Positions 32,807-42,045 of a DNA stretch of 42,045 bases are shown here, one piece after another. Source of the DNA: Cellulomonas sp. B6 (lineage in GTDB: Bacteria; Actinomycetota; Actinomycetes; Actinomycetales; Cellulomonadaceae). The notes beneath the pieces were generated by a model, which saw only the letters and a list, made by a program, of their open reading frames with translations, searched no databases and had not been told where the DNA came from. Within the stretch, counting starts at the first letter, position 1; every line of letters starts with the position of its first letter. The stretch is from positions 1 to 42,045 of the forward strand of contig NZ_LNTD01000043.1 in the NCBI RefSeq assembly GCF_001462455.1. Reading direction: 5' to 3'. The translations under genes and the position numbers were made by a program.

Positions 32807-33799
32807 ATGGCAGCAGCAGTCCCCGAACCGGCGCCCGACCAACCGGAGCGGACGCGGGAGGTCGGCAGGGCACCCGATGTCGACGCGCTCCTGGACAGGG
32901 GTGTCGAGCTGTTCGACACCGACCGGCTCCAGGCCGCGGCGATCTGCTTCCGGGCCGCCGCGGACCGGGGGAGCGCGGTCGCGTGGTTCGACCTCGGCAA
33001 CACCCTGAGACGGCTCGACCTGCTCGACGACGCGGAGGCCGCGTACCGGGAGGCGATCGCGGGGGGTGAGACCGATGCCCTGCTCAACCTCGGTCTGCTG
33101 CTCGTGGACCGCGAGCGCTGGGACGAGGCCGTCGCTGAGCTCCGGGCTGCCGCGGCGCAGGGCTCGACGGCGGCCTGGCACCCGCTCGGCTACGTCCTGG
33201 CCGAGGTCGGCGACCTCGACGGCGCGCACGACGCGTTGACGGTCGCGGTGGCCTCGGGCGACGCCGACGCGGCGGTCACGCTGGCTCACCTGCTGCGGGA
33301 CGCCGGCGACCTGTCCGCCGCGCTCGGGCGACTGCGCGAGGCGTCGTCGCTCGGCGAGCCGACGGCCGCCGGGCTCGCGGCGGCCTGGGAGTGGGAGGCG
33401 ACGGGCGACGCGTCGCTCGAGCCTCGGCTGCGCGCGGAGGTCGAACGGTCGTCAGCGGCGTGCGACGCGCTCGCACGCCTGCTCGCCGCAGACGGCCGGC
33501 GGCGAGAGGCGATCGACGTGCTGGAGGACGGTGCCGAGCGGGGGTTCACCGACCTCTTCCTGCGGCTCGGCAACCTGCTTCACGACGCCGGTGAGCCGGA
33601 GGCCGCGGCACGGGCCTTCGAGCAGGACATCGCGACGGGCGACAGCTTCGGCCACCAGAACCTCGGCGTGGTGCTCGAGGAGCTCGGGGACGTCGGCGGG
33701 GCGCTGGAGCAGTACCGGATCGGCGCGGACCTCGGCGACGCGATGGCCGCCGAGTCCCTCGCCCGGCTCCGCGCGGACGTCGACCGCGGCCGGGCGTGA
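32807..33799 (+). CDS. tetratricopeptide-repeat protein
   Basis: A 330-residue cytoplasmic protein made almost wholly of TPR units of 34-36 residues. Examples are AICFRAAADRGSAVAWFDLGNTLRRLDLLDDAEAAYREAIAGGETDALLNLGLLLVDRERWDEAVAELRAAAAQGSTAAWHPLGYVLAEVGD and, at the end, GHQNLGVVLEELGDVGGALEQYRIGADLGDAMAAESLARL. ATG 32807 has AGAGG upstream; ATG 32792 would add five residues. A 40-residue charged leader precedes the repeats. It follows a frameshifted paralogue, and both lie downstream of the toxin block. TPR proteins bind protein partners; the partner here is unknown. Confidence 0.85.
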   Translation: MAAAVPEPAPDQPERTREVGRAPDVDALLDRGVELFDTDRLQAAAICFRAAADRGSAVAWFDLGNTLRRLDLLDDAEAAYREAIAGGETDALLNLGLLLVDRERWDEAVAELRAAAAQGSTAAWHPLGYVLAEVGDLDGAHDALTVAVASGDADAAVTLAHLLRDAGDLSAALGRLREASSLGEPTAAGLAAAWEWEATGDASLEPRLRAEVERSSAACDALARLLAADGRRREAIDVLEDGAERGFTDLFLRLGNLLHDAGEPEAAARAFEQDIATGDSFGHQNLGVVLEELGDVGGALEQYRIGADLGDAMAAESLARLRADVDRGRA

Positions 33800-34153
33800 C
33801 GGCGCACCGCCGCGCGGCTCCGCCAGACCTCGCCCGCTGAGCGGCCACCGCGTCGCTCTCACCCCCTGACCTGAGACGTCTCGTCCCGCGTGACCCGTGT
33901 GATCCGTCCGTATGCGGCGGGGCCGGCTTGCGGTGGTTCGCCCGGTCGTGCGCGTCGCGGCGTTCGGCCGAGCGGTGGAACCTCCGGCCCGGGACGTGCG
34001 TGGTCGGGCCGTGCTGGTGTGCACAGCGCATCCTGACCGGGCGCCCCACCCGTGGCGCACCCGCAGCCAGCGCGCACGAGCACCCGACCGGGCGCGCGCG
34101 GGTCGCCTCAGCACGGCGTCGCCCAGCCCTGGCCGACGCCTGAAGGACTCGCC
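33800..34153. other. 354-bp intergenic region before the chemoreceptor gene
   Basis: No coding potential was accepted. Visible structure: a 10-bp palindrome GAGACGTCTC (33873-33882) and a hairpin CGGCCCG (33985-33991) / CGGGCCG (34005-34011) in what may be a long leader. I looked for a c-di-GMP (GEMM) riboswitch and did not find its conserved core. Confidence 0.5.
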
Positions 34154-35707
34154 ATGATCCGCTCCGCCACCCGATCGCACACCGCCCGCCTCGCCGCCGA
34201 GGTCGACGCCGCCCGCGCCGACGTCCGGGCCATCACCCGGCTCGTCGACGCGCTCGCGGGCGTCCGCGACGTGACCACGGGCCTCACCGCCGCCGTCACC
34301 GTGGTGCGCGAGCAGCTCGGCTGGGCGTACGCGTCGGCGTGGACCGTCGACGCCGAGGTGAGCGCGCTGCGGTTCGTCGCCGAGTCGGGCGACGCCGGGG
34401 AGGAGTTCCGCCGCGTCACGCGCACCGCGACCTTCCCCGAGGGCGTCGGGCTCGCGGGGCGCGCATGGCGCGAACGTCGGCTCGTCGCCGTCGACGACCT
34501 GGCCGAGCTGACCGACTGCGTGCGCGCACCCGTCGCGCGGGCCGCGGGCGTCCGGTCGGCCGTGTGCGTGCCGCTGCTCGCCGAGGGCGAGGTCATCGGC
34601 ACCATGGACTTCTTCTCGACCGAGGTGCTCGAGCTCACCGCCGAGCGGCGCGCCGTCCTCGAGGCCGTCGCGGTCGTCGCGTCGCAGGCGCTCGAGCGCG
34701 TCGTCGTGGCGCGCCGGCAGGCCGAGGCCGAGGCCGACACGAACGCCAGCACCGCCGTGCTGCACGCCGTCTCCGGCGCCTCCACCGCCCAGGACGCGCT
34801 CGCGGGCGCGCTCGACACGATCCGCACCGGCTTCGGCTGGGCCTACGGCTCGTACTGGGCCGTCGACGAGAAGGACCGCGTGCTGCGGTTCGTGCAGGAG
34901 TCCGGCGACGCGGGGGCCGAGTTCCGGCGCGTCACGCGCGAGGCCACGTTCGCCGAGGGCGTCGGGCTCGCGGGGCGCGCCTGGCGGTCCCGCGACCTCG
35001 TGTTCGTGCCCGACCTCGCCGAGGTCACCGACTGCGTCCGCGCGCCCGTCGCGCGCGCCGCCGGCGTGCAGTCCGGCGTGTGCCTGCCGATAGTGGTCGA
35101 CGGCCAGGTGCTCGGCACCATGGACTTCTTCGTCCTCGAGCGGATCGACCTCACGCCCAGCCGGCGGGCCGCGCTGCAGGACACCGCCTACCTCATCGGC
35201 CAGGCGCTCACGCGCTTCACCGCGGCCGAGCAGCTCCAGACCGCGGGGCGCGAGCTCGTCGCGTCGATCGAGGAGGTCGAGCGCAACGTCCTGGCCGCGA
35301 CCACGGTCGCGGGCGAGGGGCAGCGCCTCGTGCAGGCCGCGGACGACGACGTCGCCGGGCTCGGCCGGTCGAGCGAGGAGATCGGGCAGGTCGTGCGGAC
35401 CATCGGCACGGTCGCGGCGCAGACCAACCTGCTCGCGCTCAACGCGTCCATCGAGGCCGCGCGCGCGGGCGACGCCGGACGCGGGTTCGCGGTCGTCGCC
35501 AACGAGGTCAAGGAGCTCGCCGACCAGACGGCGCGCGCGACCACCGAGGTCGGCAGCCGGGTCGCCGAGATCCAGCGCCAGGTCGCCGCGACCGTCACCG
35601 CGCTCGCGGGGATCCGCAGCATCGTCGAGGAGATCAACGGCACGCAGCAGGTCATCGGCGCGGTGCTCACCGAGCAGGTCGCGGTGACGCGCTCGATCCT
35701 CGGCTGA
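34154..35707 (+). CDS. soluble methyl-accepting chemotaxis-type receptor with two GAF domains
   Basis: A 517-residue protein without any transmembrane segment. Two GAF domains in tandem (about 30-170 and 210-355) are near copies of each other: [18 protein letters not shown]... and [18 protein letters not shown]..., and both contain [11 protein letters not shown] and [15 protein letters not shown] short signalling domain (about 360-517) has the receptor hairpin tip [37 protein letters not shown], which contacts CheA/CheW. The usual methylation helices are short. The cysteine in [12 protein letters not shown], conserved in both GAF copies, could bind a ligand or sense redox. No chemotaxis kinase genes are present in the window. 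GAAGGA precedes ATG 34154. Confidence 0.9.
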   Translation: MIRSATRSHTARLAAEVDAARADVRAITRLVDALAGVRDVTTGLTAAVTVVREQLGWAYASAWTVDAEVSALRFVAESGDAGEEFRRVTRTATFPEGVGLAGRAWRERRLVAVDDLAELTDCVRAPVARAAGVRSAVCVPLLAEGEVIGTMDFFSTEVLELTAERRAVLEAVAVVASQALERVVVARRQAEAEADTNASTAVLHAVSGASTAQDALAGALDTIRTGFGWAYGSYWAVDEKDRVLRFVQESGDAGAEFRRVTREATFAEGVGLAGRAWRSRDLVFVPDLAEVTDCVRAPVARAAGVQSGVCLPIVVDGQVLGTMDFFVLERIDLTPSRRAALQDTAYLIGQALTRFTAAEQLQTAGRELVASIEEVERNVLAATTVAGEGQRLVQAADDDVAGLGRSSEEIGQVVRTIGTVAAQTNLLALNASIEAARAGDAGRGFAVVANEVKELADQTARATTEVGSRVAEIQRQVAATVTALAGIRSIVEEINGTQQVIGAVLTEQVAVTRSILG

Positions 35708-35767
35708 CCGGGGGCCCCGGACGACGTCCTCGCACGACCGGCCGGGCGTCCCCGCAGCCGACGCGCG

Positions 35768-37840
35768 TCAGCGGTCGAACCGCAGCCCGCTCGCGCGGCG
35801 CACGGGACGTTCGACGGCCGCGCGCACGGCGTCGCCCGACCCGACGACCCGGACGTGCTCCCGCGCGCGCGTGATCGCGGTGTAGAGCAGCTCGCGGGTC
35901 AGCAGCGGCGACGACGCGGGTGGCAGCACCACCGTGACCGACGTGAACTGGCTGCCCTGCGCGCGGTGCACCGTCATGGCGTGCACGGTCTCGACCGCGG
36001 GCAGCCGGTGCGGGCGCACCAGCCGGGGCGCGGTCGGGTCGCCGAACGCCGCGACCACACCGCCGGCGCCGTCGGCCACCACGACGCCCGTGTCGCCGTT
36101 CGACAGGCCCGTCGTGCGGTCGTTGGTCGTGACGAGCAGCGGCCGCCCCGCGGGCCACGCGCCCGGGGCGGGGTCGTGAGTCGCGTCCTCGACCCACCGC
36201 TGCGCGAGCGCCGCCCAGCGCGCGACGCCCGCGGGCCCGCGCCGGTGCGCGAGCAGCAGGCGGTGCTCGCCCAGCGCCGCGAGCGCGCCCGCCGCGTCCC
36301 CGGCCCGCGCGGCCGTGACGACGCGCACCCCCGTGGTCGCGACGGCGTCGCGCACGGCCGCGACCTCGGCGTCGGTCGGCACGTCGCCCTCGGGCTCGAC
36401 CAGCGACCAGTGCGCGCCGGGCGTGCGCAGCAGCGCGAGCGCCGCGTCCGCGTCGCCGCGGCGCACCGCGTCGGCCAGCACGCCGAGGTCGTGGCCGAAC
36501 CGGTGCGGCACGACGAGCCGCACGACGCCCGCGTGCAGCGCCGCCGCGTCGCGCGCGTCGTCGGTCGAGGCGTCAGCGGAGTGCGGCGACCCGGCCGACC
36601 CACCCGGTGGCGGTGCGGCCGGGGCATCGTCCGGCAGGAGCGTCGCGAGCCGTGCGGGCAGCGCCCCGGCCGGCACCGGACGCGCCACGAGGTCGCCCAG
36701 GACCGCGCCGACCTCGACCGACGCGAGCTGGTCGGGATCGCCCACGAGCACGAGCCGCGCGTCGGGGCGCAGCGCGTCGAGCACGCGCGCCAGCAGCGGC
36801 AGCGACACCATCGACGCCTCGTCGACCACGACCAGGTCGTGCGGGAGGCGGTGCGTGCGGTCATGCGCGAACCGCGTGCTCGACGGCCGCCAGCCCAGCA
36901 GGCGGTGCACGGTCGAGGCGGTGAGCCGCGCCGTCGCGGCGACGTCGTCCCGCTGCGCGCCGCCGTCCCGCTGCACGACCTCGTCGACCTTCGCACCGCC
37001 GCGCACCCCGTCCTCGCGCGCGAGCCGGTCCAGCTCGGCCGTCACGGCCTCCTGCAGCCGCGCCGCCGCACGGCCCGTCGGAGCCGCGAGCGCCACCCGC
37101 AGCCCCGGCCCGTGCACGTCGCGCAGCACCGCGACCAGGCGCGCGACCGTCGTCGTCTTGCCCGTGCCGGGACCGCCGGTGAGCACCGTGAGCCGGGACA
37201 GCGCCGCCGTCGCGGCGGCGACCCGCTGGCGCGCGTCGCCGGCGCCGGGGAACCGCGCGTGCACCGCGGCCCGCAGCGCGGCGTCGTCGACGGGCAGCAC
37301 GCCGTCCAGTCGGGCGTCCACCTCGCGGCGCACGACCTGCTCGTCACGCCAGTACCGGTCGAGGTAGACGCGGCCGTCGACCCAGCGCACCGGCCGGTCC
37401 GCGGGCCCGCCGGGGCCGTCGGCGACCAGCGGGCTGCGCCGCACCGCGGACGTCCAGGCGTCGTGCGCGGGCCACGGCAGCGGCACGTCGGGCGGCGGCA
37501 CGTCGGGTGCGTCGGGCGAGCCTTCGGCCACGAGCGACGGCGCGTCGGCGAGGTCGACGCACACCGACCCCGCCCGCACCGCGCGGACCGCGAGGGCCGC
37601 GGCGAGCAGCACCGTCGCGTCGTCCTCGCCGGTCAGCGCGCCGAGCCGCTCCGCGACGCGCGCGTCGGCCGACGTCAGCACGCCCGCCGCGGCGAACGTC
37701 GCGAGCAGCGGGCCCGCGCGCCACGGTCGCCGCGACGACCAGCGCCGCGGGCGGACGCCACGACGCCACGCCGCACGGCGACCCGTCCACCACGGGCGTG
37801 CCCGGCCCCGCCATGCCGCGCACGAACAGGTACGCCGCAC
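35768..37840 (-). CDS. recD: exodeoxyribonuclease V alpha subunit RecD
   Basis: Superfamily-1 5'-3' helicase subunit of RecBCD. Visible motifs: Walker A LTVLTGGPGTGKTTTVARLV, Walker B region DLVVVDEASMVSLPLLARVLDAL, motif III LVGDPDQLASVEVGAVLGDL and the C-terminal VHAMTVHRAQGSQFTSVTVVLP (motifs V/VI). Clear homology begins about 37717 (GPLLATFAAAGVLTSADARVAERLG). Between there and the only upstream ATG in this frame (37840) the residues are Arg/Trp-rich antisense-like sequence that overlaps recB, and no normal start codon is found at the expected place. GTG 37681 is an alternative that would lose the first helix. The junction with recB therefore looks damaged (see findings). Confidence 0.88.
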   Translation of the reverse strand: MRRTCSCAAWRGRARPWWTGRRAAWRRGVRPRRWSSRRPWRAGPLLATFAAAGVLTSADARVAERLGALTGEDDATVLLAAALAVRAVRAGSVCVDLADAPSLVAEGSPDAPDVPPPDVPLPWPAHDAWTSAVRRSPLVADGPGGPADRPVRWVDGRVYLDRYWRDEQVVRREVDARLDGVLPVDDAALRAAVHARFPGAGDARQRVAAATAALSRLTVLTGGPGTGKTTTVARLVAVLRDVHGPGLRVALAAPTGRAAARLQEAVTAELDRLAREDGVRGGAKVDEVVQRDGGAQRDDVAATARLTASTVHRLLGWRPSSTRFAHDRTHRLPHDLVVVDEASMVSLPLLARVLDALRPDARLVLVGDPDQLASVEVGAVLGDLVARPVPAGALPARLATLLPDDAPAAPPPGGSAGSPHSADASTDDARDAAALHAGVVRLVVPHRFGHDLGVLADAVRRGDADAALALLRTPGAHWSLVEPEGDVPTDAEVAAVRDAVATTGVRVVTAARAGDAAGALAALGEHRLLLAHRRGPAGVARWAALAQRWVEDATHDPAPGAWPAGRPLLVTTNDRTTGLSNGDTGVVVADGAGGVVAAFGDPTAPRLVRPHRLPAVETVHAMTVHRAQGSQFTSVTVVLPPASSPLLTRELLYTAITRAREHVRVVGSGDAVRAAVERPVRRASGLRFDR

Positions 37841-40800
37841 CGCCGAGGTGCCGCTCGGGGTCGTACCCGGGCAGCCGCCACCGCAGGAACCGGTGCAGCC
37901 CCACCTGGTACAGCAGGGCCTGCAGCGGGTAGTGCGCGTCGAGCATCGCGGCGTGCAGCGCGGCCGGGCGGTAGTGCCACGCGGTCAGCGGCTCGTCGGG
38001 CGGCGCGAGCCGGTTCGTCTTGTAGTCGACGACGACGTACCGGGTGGTGCCGTCCACCTCGGCGCGCAGCACCGCGTCGATGCTGCCCGTGAGGTACCCG
38101 CGCAGCGCGCCGGGCCGCGTGCGCTCGTCGGCGTGCAGCGCCGCGAGCCGGTCGGCGTACGCGCGGTACGGGTCGTCGTCCGCCAGGTGCGTGCGCAGCA
38201 GGTGCGCGACGTCGTCGAGCGTCGCGGCACGCCGCGCGGCCAGGTCGCCGCCCGCGAGCGGCAGCTCCAGGTCGAGCTCCGCGAGCCGGTCGCCCGGTGC
38301 GACGTCCACGAGCGCGCGCCCGCCCAGCAGGGGGCCGCAGGGCGTGCGCAGCGACGGCAGCAGCGCGGCCGCCAGCGCGTCGGGCTCGAGGCCGAGCGCC
38401 GTACCGGCACCCGCAGCCTCGGCGCAGCGGGCCCGCACCTCGGCGGCCAGGTCGGGAGCGCCGGTGTCGACGTGCTCCAGCACGTGGTGCACGAGCGTGC
38501 CGAACGCCGTGCCGCCCGGCAGGTGGGCCAGCGGCGAGGGCACGGCGCGCAGCGCGGCGTCGGTCTGCGCGAGGTCGGCCTGCGCGGGCGGGTCCGGGGC
38601 GACCGGGCCGTCGGCCTCGTCCTGCACGCCCGGGTCCTCGGGCTCGTCCGTGACGCCCGCACCGGTCGTGCGCGGACCGGCGTCGTGCGCGGCGGCCGTG
38701 ATCCCCGAGTACGACGTGCGCCGCCACGCCGCGTCGACCGTCCGCCGCCACGCGGCGACCCCCAGCGGCGCGGGCTCGGTCGGCTCCGGCGCCCACCGCA
38801 CGACCGGCGGCGGTCCGTCGACGACCTCGTGCACGACCGTGCCGCCCGACCGGGTCGCCAGCGCGTCGACCGCGACCGCCGCCTGGTCGTCGCGCGGCAC
38901 CGGCACCGCGGCCGGCGGGCGCCCCGCGGCGTCGCGCGCACCCAGCAGCAGGCACGACAACGCGCCCGTCGCCGAGTTCTTGCTGGGGGCCCACCACACG
39001 ACCACCTGGTGCGCGGCCCGCGTGAGCGCGACGTACGCGAGGCGCAGCTCCTCGCCGGCCTGCTCGTCACGGTCCCGCGCCCGTGCGTCGTCGTACCCGG
39101 GGCTGCCGCGCCCGCCCACGTGCAGCCGTCGCGTGCCGTCGTCGTCGTGGTACCGCAGCACCGACGGCGTCGTGTCGACCCACCGGTCCCACGCGTACGG
39201 CACCATCACGACCGGGAACTCCAGACCCTTCGCGGCGTGCACCGTCACCACCTGGACGGCCGCCGCGTCCGTCTCGAGGCGCCGGCTGCGCTCCTCGGCG
39301 TAGTCGCCGCCCGCCTCCTCGATCCGGGCGCGCAGCCACTCGGTGAGGGCCGCCGCGCCGAGCCCGTGCTCGCGCGCCGCAGCGTGCAGCACCTCGCCGA
39401 CGTGCCGTGCATCGGTCAACGTGCGCTCGCCGTCGACGCGCGCGGCCAGCCGCTCGTGCAGCCCCGCGGTGGCCGTGGCGTCGAGCAGCGCGGCCACGCC
39501 CTGGCCCGCGAGCACCTGCGACCAGCCCCGCAGCAGGTCGGCGAGGTCCTCGCGCGCCGCGTCGTCGGCGGCGGCCAGCGCGTCACCGTCCCACCCGACG
39601 AACGGCGTGAGCGCGGCGGCCGCCACCCGGGCCGGGTCGCCGGTGGCCGCGAGCGCGCTCAGCAGCACCAGCCAGTCGCGGGCCGCGGGCGTCGAGAACA
39701 CGCTCGACAGGCCCGACACCACCGCGGGGACCCCCACGGCGGCGAGCGCGTCACGCACCGCGAGCGCGTCGGCGTTGCGCCGGGCCAGCACCGCGACGTC
39801 GCCCGGCAGCACGGTGCGCCAGCCGTCGCCGTCGCGCAGGCGGGCCGTCGTCAGGGTGCGGACGGTCTGCATCGCGACGTCCCGCGCCACCAGCGCGCGC
39901 ACCGCCGCGACGGGCGGCACCGCACCGACCGCGCCCACCGCGCGCCGGGTCACGCGGCGCAGCACGACCGGCGCACCGCCGACGAGCCCGTGGTCCGGGT
40001 GCTCGGCCTCGACGGGGTGCACGACGATGCTCGGGTGGCCCAGCGCCGCACCGCCCAGCAGGTGTCCCAGACCGGTGAGCACCGGGGCGTCGGTGCGCCA
40101 GCTGCGACCCAGCGTCGCGGTCGTCGCGACGTCGCGCGCCTCCAGGTAGGTGTGCACGTCCGCGCCGCGGAACGCGTAGATCGCCTGCTTGGGGTCGCCC
40201 ACCAGCACGAGCGTGCGGTGCCCGTGGAACGCGGTGCGCAGGATCTGCCACTGCACCTGGTCGGTGTCCTGGAACTCGTCGACCATGACGACCCGGAACG
40301 GCGTCCGCACGCGCTCGGCGGCCAGCGCGCCCGTCGTCGGGTCGGTCAGCGCGGCGTGCAGCAGCGTCAGCAGGTCGTCGTAGTCCACGACGTGCGCGGC
40401 CCGGCGGCGCCGCACCATCTCGCGGCGCACCGCGCGCGCGAGCCGCACGCGGTGGTCGGGCGGCGTCCCCGGCGGGGTCTCGTCGGGGGCCAGCACCGCG
40501 GCGTGGTCGCTCACGGCGGCGCGGGCGACGGCCCGCGCGTCGGCGACGTCGAGCACGGGCGCGTCGGTCCCCGCGTACGCCGCGAGGTACAGGTCGTCGA
40601 CGACCTCGGCCTCGAGGTCCGCGACGTCCGGCAGCAGCGTCGCGCCGGGCTCGACGACGCCGCCGCCCGTGGTCGTGCCGAGCGCGCGCAGCATCTGCTG
40701 GCAGAACCCGTGCGTGGTGGTGATGGTCGCGGCGTCCACCTCGGACAGCGCGACGGTGAGCCGCGCGCGGCGCCGGTGCAGCTCGGCGTCGTCGACCGCC

Positions 40801-41081
40801 GCGAGGTGCCGCACGACCGGGTCCGTGCTCGACCGTGCCCCGGGTTCGCGCAGCGCGCGCTCGGTCTGCACCAGCCGCGCGCGCACACGCTCGCGCAGCT
40901 CGCCCGTCGCCATGCGCCCGAACGTCACGAGCAGCAGCTCGGGCAGCCGCGCGTGGCCCTCGGCGACGTACCGCGTGGCGAGCGCGGCGATCGTGAACGT
41001 CTTGCCGGTCCCCGCGCTCGCCTCCAGCACGGTCGTCCCCGTGGGCAGCGGCCCGCACACGTCGAACACGGGCGCGCTCAC
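37344..41081 (-). CDS. recB: exodeoxyribonuclease V beta subunit RecB
   Basis: UvrD-type 3'-5' helicase plus nuclease subunit. Walker A VLEASAGTGKTFTIAAL is near residue 25, motif II VDEFQDTDQVQWQIL near 267, motif III region VLVGDPKQAIYAFRGADVHTYL, motif V VQVVTVHAAKGLEFPVVMVPYAW, and the C-terminal RecB nuclease motif VVVDYKTNRLA near 1017. Homology ends around 37740 (PVVDGSPCGVASWRPPAALV), about residue 1115, the usual length. The frame has no stop there and runs on to 37344 across recD, so the last 125 residues are probably not natural. Start GTG 41081 overlaps the recC stop by 4 nt (GTGA), typical for this operon. Confidence 0.92.
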   Translation of the reverse strand: MSAPVFDVCGPLPTGTTVLEASAGTGKTFTIAALATRYVAEGHARLPELLLVTFGRMATGELRERVRARLVQTERALREPGARSSTDPVVRHLAAVDDAELHRRRARLTVALSEVDAATITTTHGFCQQMLRALGTTTGGGVVEPGATLLPDVADLEAEVVDDLYLAAYAGTDAPVLDVADARAVARAAVSDHAAVLAPDETPPGTPPDHRVRLARAVRREMVRRRRAAHVVDYDDLLTLLHAALTDPTTGALAAERVRTPFRVVMVDEFQDTDQVQWQILRTAFHGHRTLVLVGDPKQAIYAFRGADVHTYLEARDVATTATLGRSWRTDAPVLTGLGHLLGGAALGHPSIVVHPVEAEHPDHGLVGGAPVVLRRVTRRAVGAVGAVPPVAAVRALVARDVAMQTVRTLTTARLRDGDGWRTVLPGDVAVLARRNADALAVRDALAAVGVPAVVSGLSSVFSTPAARDWLVLLSALAATGDPARVAAAALTPFVGWDGDALAAADDAAREDLADLLRGWSQVLAGQGVAALLDATATAGLHERLAARVDGERTLTDARHVGEVLHAAAREHGLGAAALTEWLRARIEEAGGDYAEERSRRLETDAAAVQVVTVHAAKGLEFPVVMVPYAWDRWVDTTPSVLRYHDDDGTRRLHVGGRGSPGYDDARARDRDEQAGEELRLAYVALTRAAHQVVVWWAPSKNSATGALSCLLLGARDAAGRPPAAVPVPRDDQAAVAVDALATRSGGTVVHEVVDGPPPVVRWAPEPTEPAPLGVAAWRRTVDAAWRRTSYSGITAAAHDAGPRTTGAGVTDEPEDPGVQDEADGPVAPDPPAQADLAQTDAALRAVPSPLAHLPGGTAFGTLVHHVLEHVDTGAPDLAAEVRARCAEAAGAGTALGLEPDALAAALLPSLRTPCGPLLGGRALVDVAPGDRLAELDLELPLAGGDLAARRAATLDDVAHLLRTHLADDDPYRAYADRLAALHADERTRPGALRGYLTGSIDAVLRAEVDGTTRYVVVDYKTNRLAPPDEPLTAWHYRPAALHAAMLDAHYPLQALLYQVGLHRFLRWRLPGYDPERHLGGAAYLFVRGMAGPGTPVVDGSPCGVASWRPPAALVVAATVARGPAARDVRRGGRADVGRRARRGAARRADRRGRRDGAARRGPRGPRGAGGVGVRRPRRRAVARGRRLARRTRRAAARRAAAVARARRLDVRGAAQPAGRRRPRRARGPAGALGRRPRLPRPVLA

Positions 41082-42045
41082 CACGGCACCTGCCCCTCGT
41101 GCTCGAGCAGCGCGTCCCACGCGGCACGGGCCAGGGCGCCCAGCAGCGTCGGCTCGTCCGGCCACGCGGCCCGGTCCGCAGGCGTCGGGTCGCCCGCGAC
41201 CTGCAGCAGCGTGAACCCCTCGCCCCACGCGAGGACGTGGTGCTCGTCGGTGTGCTCGAACCGCGCGCGCAGCGTGTGCTCGGCGTCGGCCAGCGCGCCC
41301 GCCGGGTCGTCGTGCCCGTGCCGGCGCTGCGCGTACGTGCCACCCGCGGCCACCGGCAGCGGCAGGGGGGCGCACAGGGCACGGTCGCGCAGCGCCACGA
41401 GGTCGGTCAGGACGCGCCGCGCGGTCGCGGGGTCCGGCGCCCGCAGCCACGACGTCGCCGCCGCGGGACGGCTGCCCGGCCCGCGTCCGACGGTCGCGGC
41501 ACCCCGCACCGCGGGGGCGCCGGGCGACGCGGCCAGCGCCACGAGGTGCAGCCAGGCCCGCAGGCGGTGCTTGGCCCCCAGCCGCGAGTACACCGCGCGC
41601 ACCAGCACGTCGCCGCGCACCCCCGGCACGGTCCCGGTCAGCGTGCGACCTCCCGGCAGCGGCACCGTCACGTCCACCGCGCTCGCGGGCGCGCCGAGCA
41701 GCGGCGTCGCAGCCTCCGCGACCACCGCCGCGCGTGTCGCGACGTCCTGCAGCACCGCGCCGCCCAGCCGCCCCGGGGGCACGCGTCCGCGCCGTCGCTC
41801 GGCCGCGGCGGCCCGCGCCAGGTCGACGCCGTCGAGCGCGGCACCCAGCAGACGGTCGCCGGCCGCCCACTCGTCCAGCGGGCCCAGCGTGAGCGGCAAC
41901 CGGTCGTCGAGCTCCTCGACCTCGCCCGGGACCCGCACCCCGAGCCGCCGCCGCAGGAACGCCTTGACGGGGTGCTCGAGCACCCCGACCAGGTCGTCGA
42001 GCTCGACCACCGCGTCGTCGGGCGGGGGCAGCGGTGCGCTCAGCA
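41078..42045 (-). CDS. recC: exodeoxyribonuclease V gamma subunit RecC (C-terminal part, cut by window edge)
   Basis: The frame is open to the window edge and gives the C-terminal 321 residues of RecC. Recognisable parts are VVELDDLVGVLEHPVKAFLRRRLGV (the Chi-recognition/nuclease-like fold linker region), the hydrophobic WLHLVALAAS, and the end LLGALARAAWDALLEHEGQVPW. It forms the RecBCD complex that resects double-strand breaks. The stop TGA overlaps the recB GTG start (GTGA), so the genes are translationally coupled. The start lies outside the window. Confidence 0.9.
   Translation of the reverse strand, partial: LSAPLPPPDDAVVELDDLVGVLEHPVKAFLRRRLGVRVPGEVEELDDRLPLTLGPLDEWAAGDRLLGAALDGVDLARAAAAERRRGRVPPGRLGGAVLQDVATRAAVVAEAATPLLGAPASAVDVTVPLPGGRTLTGTVPGVRGDVLVRAVYSRLGAKHRLRAWLHLVALAASPGAPAVRGAATVGRGPGSRPAAATSWLRAPDPATARRVLTDLVALRDRALCAPLPLPVAAGGTYAQRRHGHDDPAGALADAEHTLRARFEHTDEHHVLAWGEGFTLLQVAGDPTPADRAAWPDEPTLLGALARAAWDALLEHEGQVPW

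Noticed and set aside
33800..34153. c-di-GMP (GEMM) riboswitch before the chemoreceptor gene
   Set aside because: Considered because of the long leader and receptor context, but the conserved core and tetraloop receptor sequence are absent; only simple hairpins are seen.
35708..35720. Palindrome CCGGGGGCCCCGG after the chemoreceptor gene as terminator
   Set aside because: Loop of one base cannot fold as drawn; the stem would be too short to call a terminator.
1..42045. CRISPR arrays, insertion sequences, integrases, rRNA genes
   Set aside because: No regularly spaced direct repeats, transposase-like or integrase-like proteins, or rRNA segments were recognised. Mobility of the 29.6-30.2 kb cassette is inferred from composition only.

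Overview
This window comes from a very high-GC actinobacterium, most likely of the Cellulomonadaceae (Cellulomonas-like). The basis is the codon bias, frequent GTG starts, the gene order metalloprotease / YlbL-like protease / PPA1309 / UPF0182, an actinobacterial-type Zur, and a recC-recB-recD operon. Taxonomy is inferred; no 16S gene is present.

Layout. 1-5.6 kb: conserved envelope/proteolysis block with an ECF-sigma-like promoter in front of the UPF0182 gene. 5.7-7.6 kb: divergent LysR regulator and EamA exporter around a long dyad. 7.64-7.72 kb: initiator tRNA-Met followed by a perfect hairpin. 7.8-11.5 kb: hemolysin-III family protein, lipoprotein, TM2 protein, MOSC protein, DUF808 protein. 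11.6-14.9 kb, minus strand: MarR regulator, sulfite-oxidase-like molybdoenzyme and its probable FAD/NAD(P) reductase, a small DUF6412-like membrane protein and a short YidC paralogue. 15.3-17.9 kb: an NAD-kinase-like gene and an SPFH gene, translationally linked, facing a NUDIX/winged-helix (NrtR-type) gene; the shared 80-bp intergenic region holds two near-identical palindromes. 18-22.5 kb: bifunctional proline catabolic PutA with a divergent LysR regulator. 22.5-22.9 kb: zur.

About 23.2-35.7 kb is accessory: a secreted 6.5-kb RHS/YD-repeat protein with two PA14 domains, a compositionally different (A-rich) toxin-like tail, an immunity candidate, a lipoprotein, small unknown genes, two TPR genes (one frameshifted) and a soluble chemoreceptor with duplicated GAF domains. 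35.8 kb to the end is the recombination-repair operon recC (partial)-recB-recD on the minus strand.

Most unusual observation: the plausible toxin tail of the RHS protein (29626-29850) lies in the -1 frame relative to the RHS body and stops 9 nt before the immunity candidate. The overlap of the two frames contains a canonical X XXY YYZ slippery heptamer (29638-29644) in the right register to join them. It may be programmed -1 frameshifting, a disabled toxin, or a one-base sequence error. Two other frame disruptions (TPR gene near 32328; recB/recD junction near 37720) make the error explanation a serious alternative.
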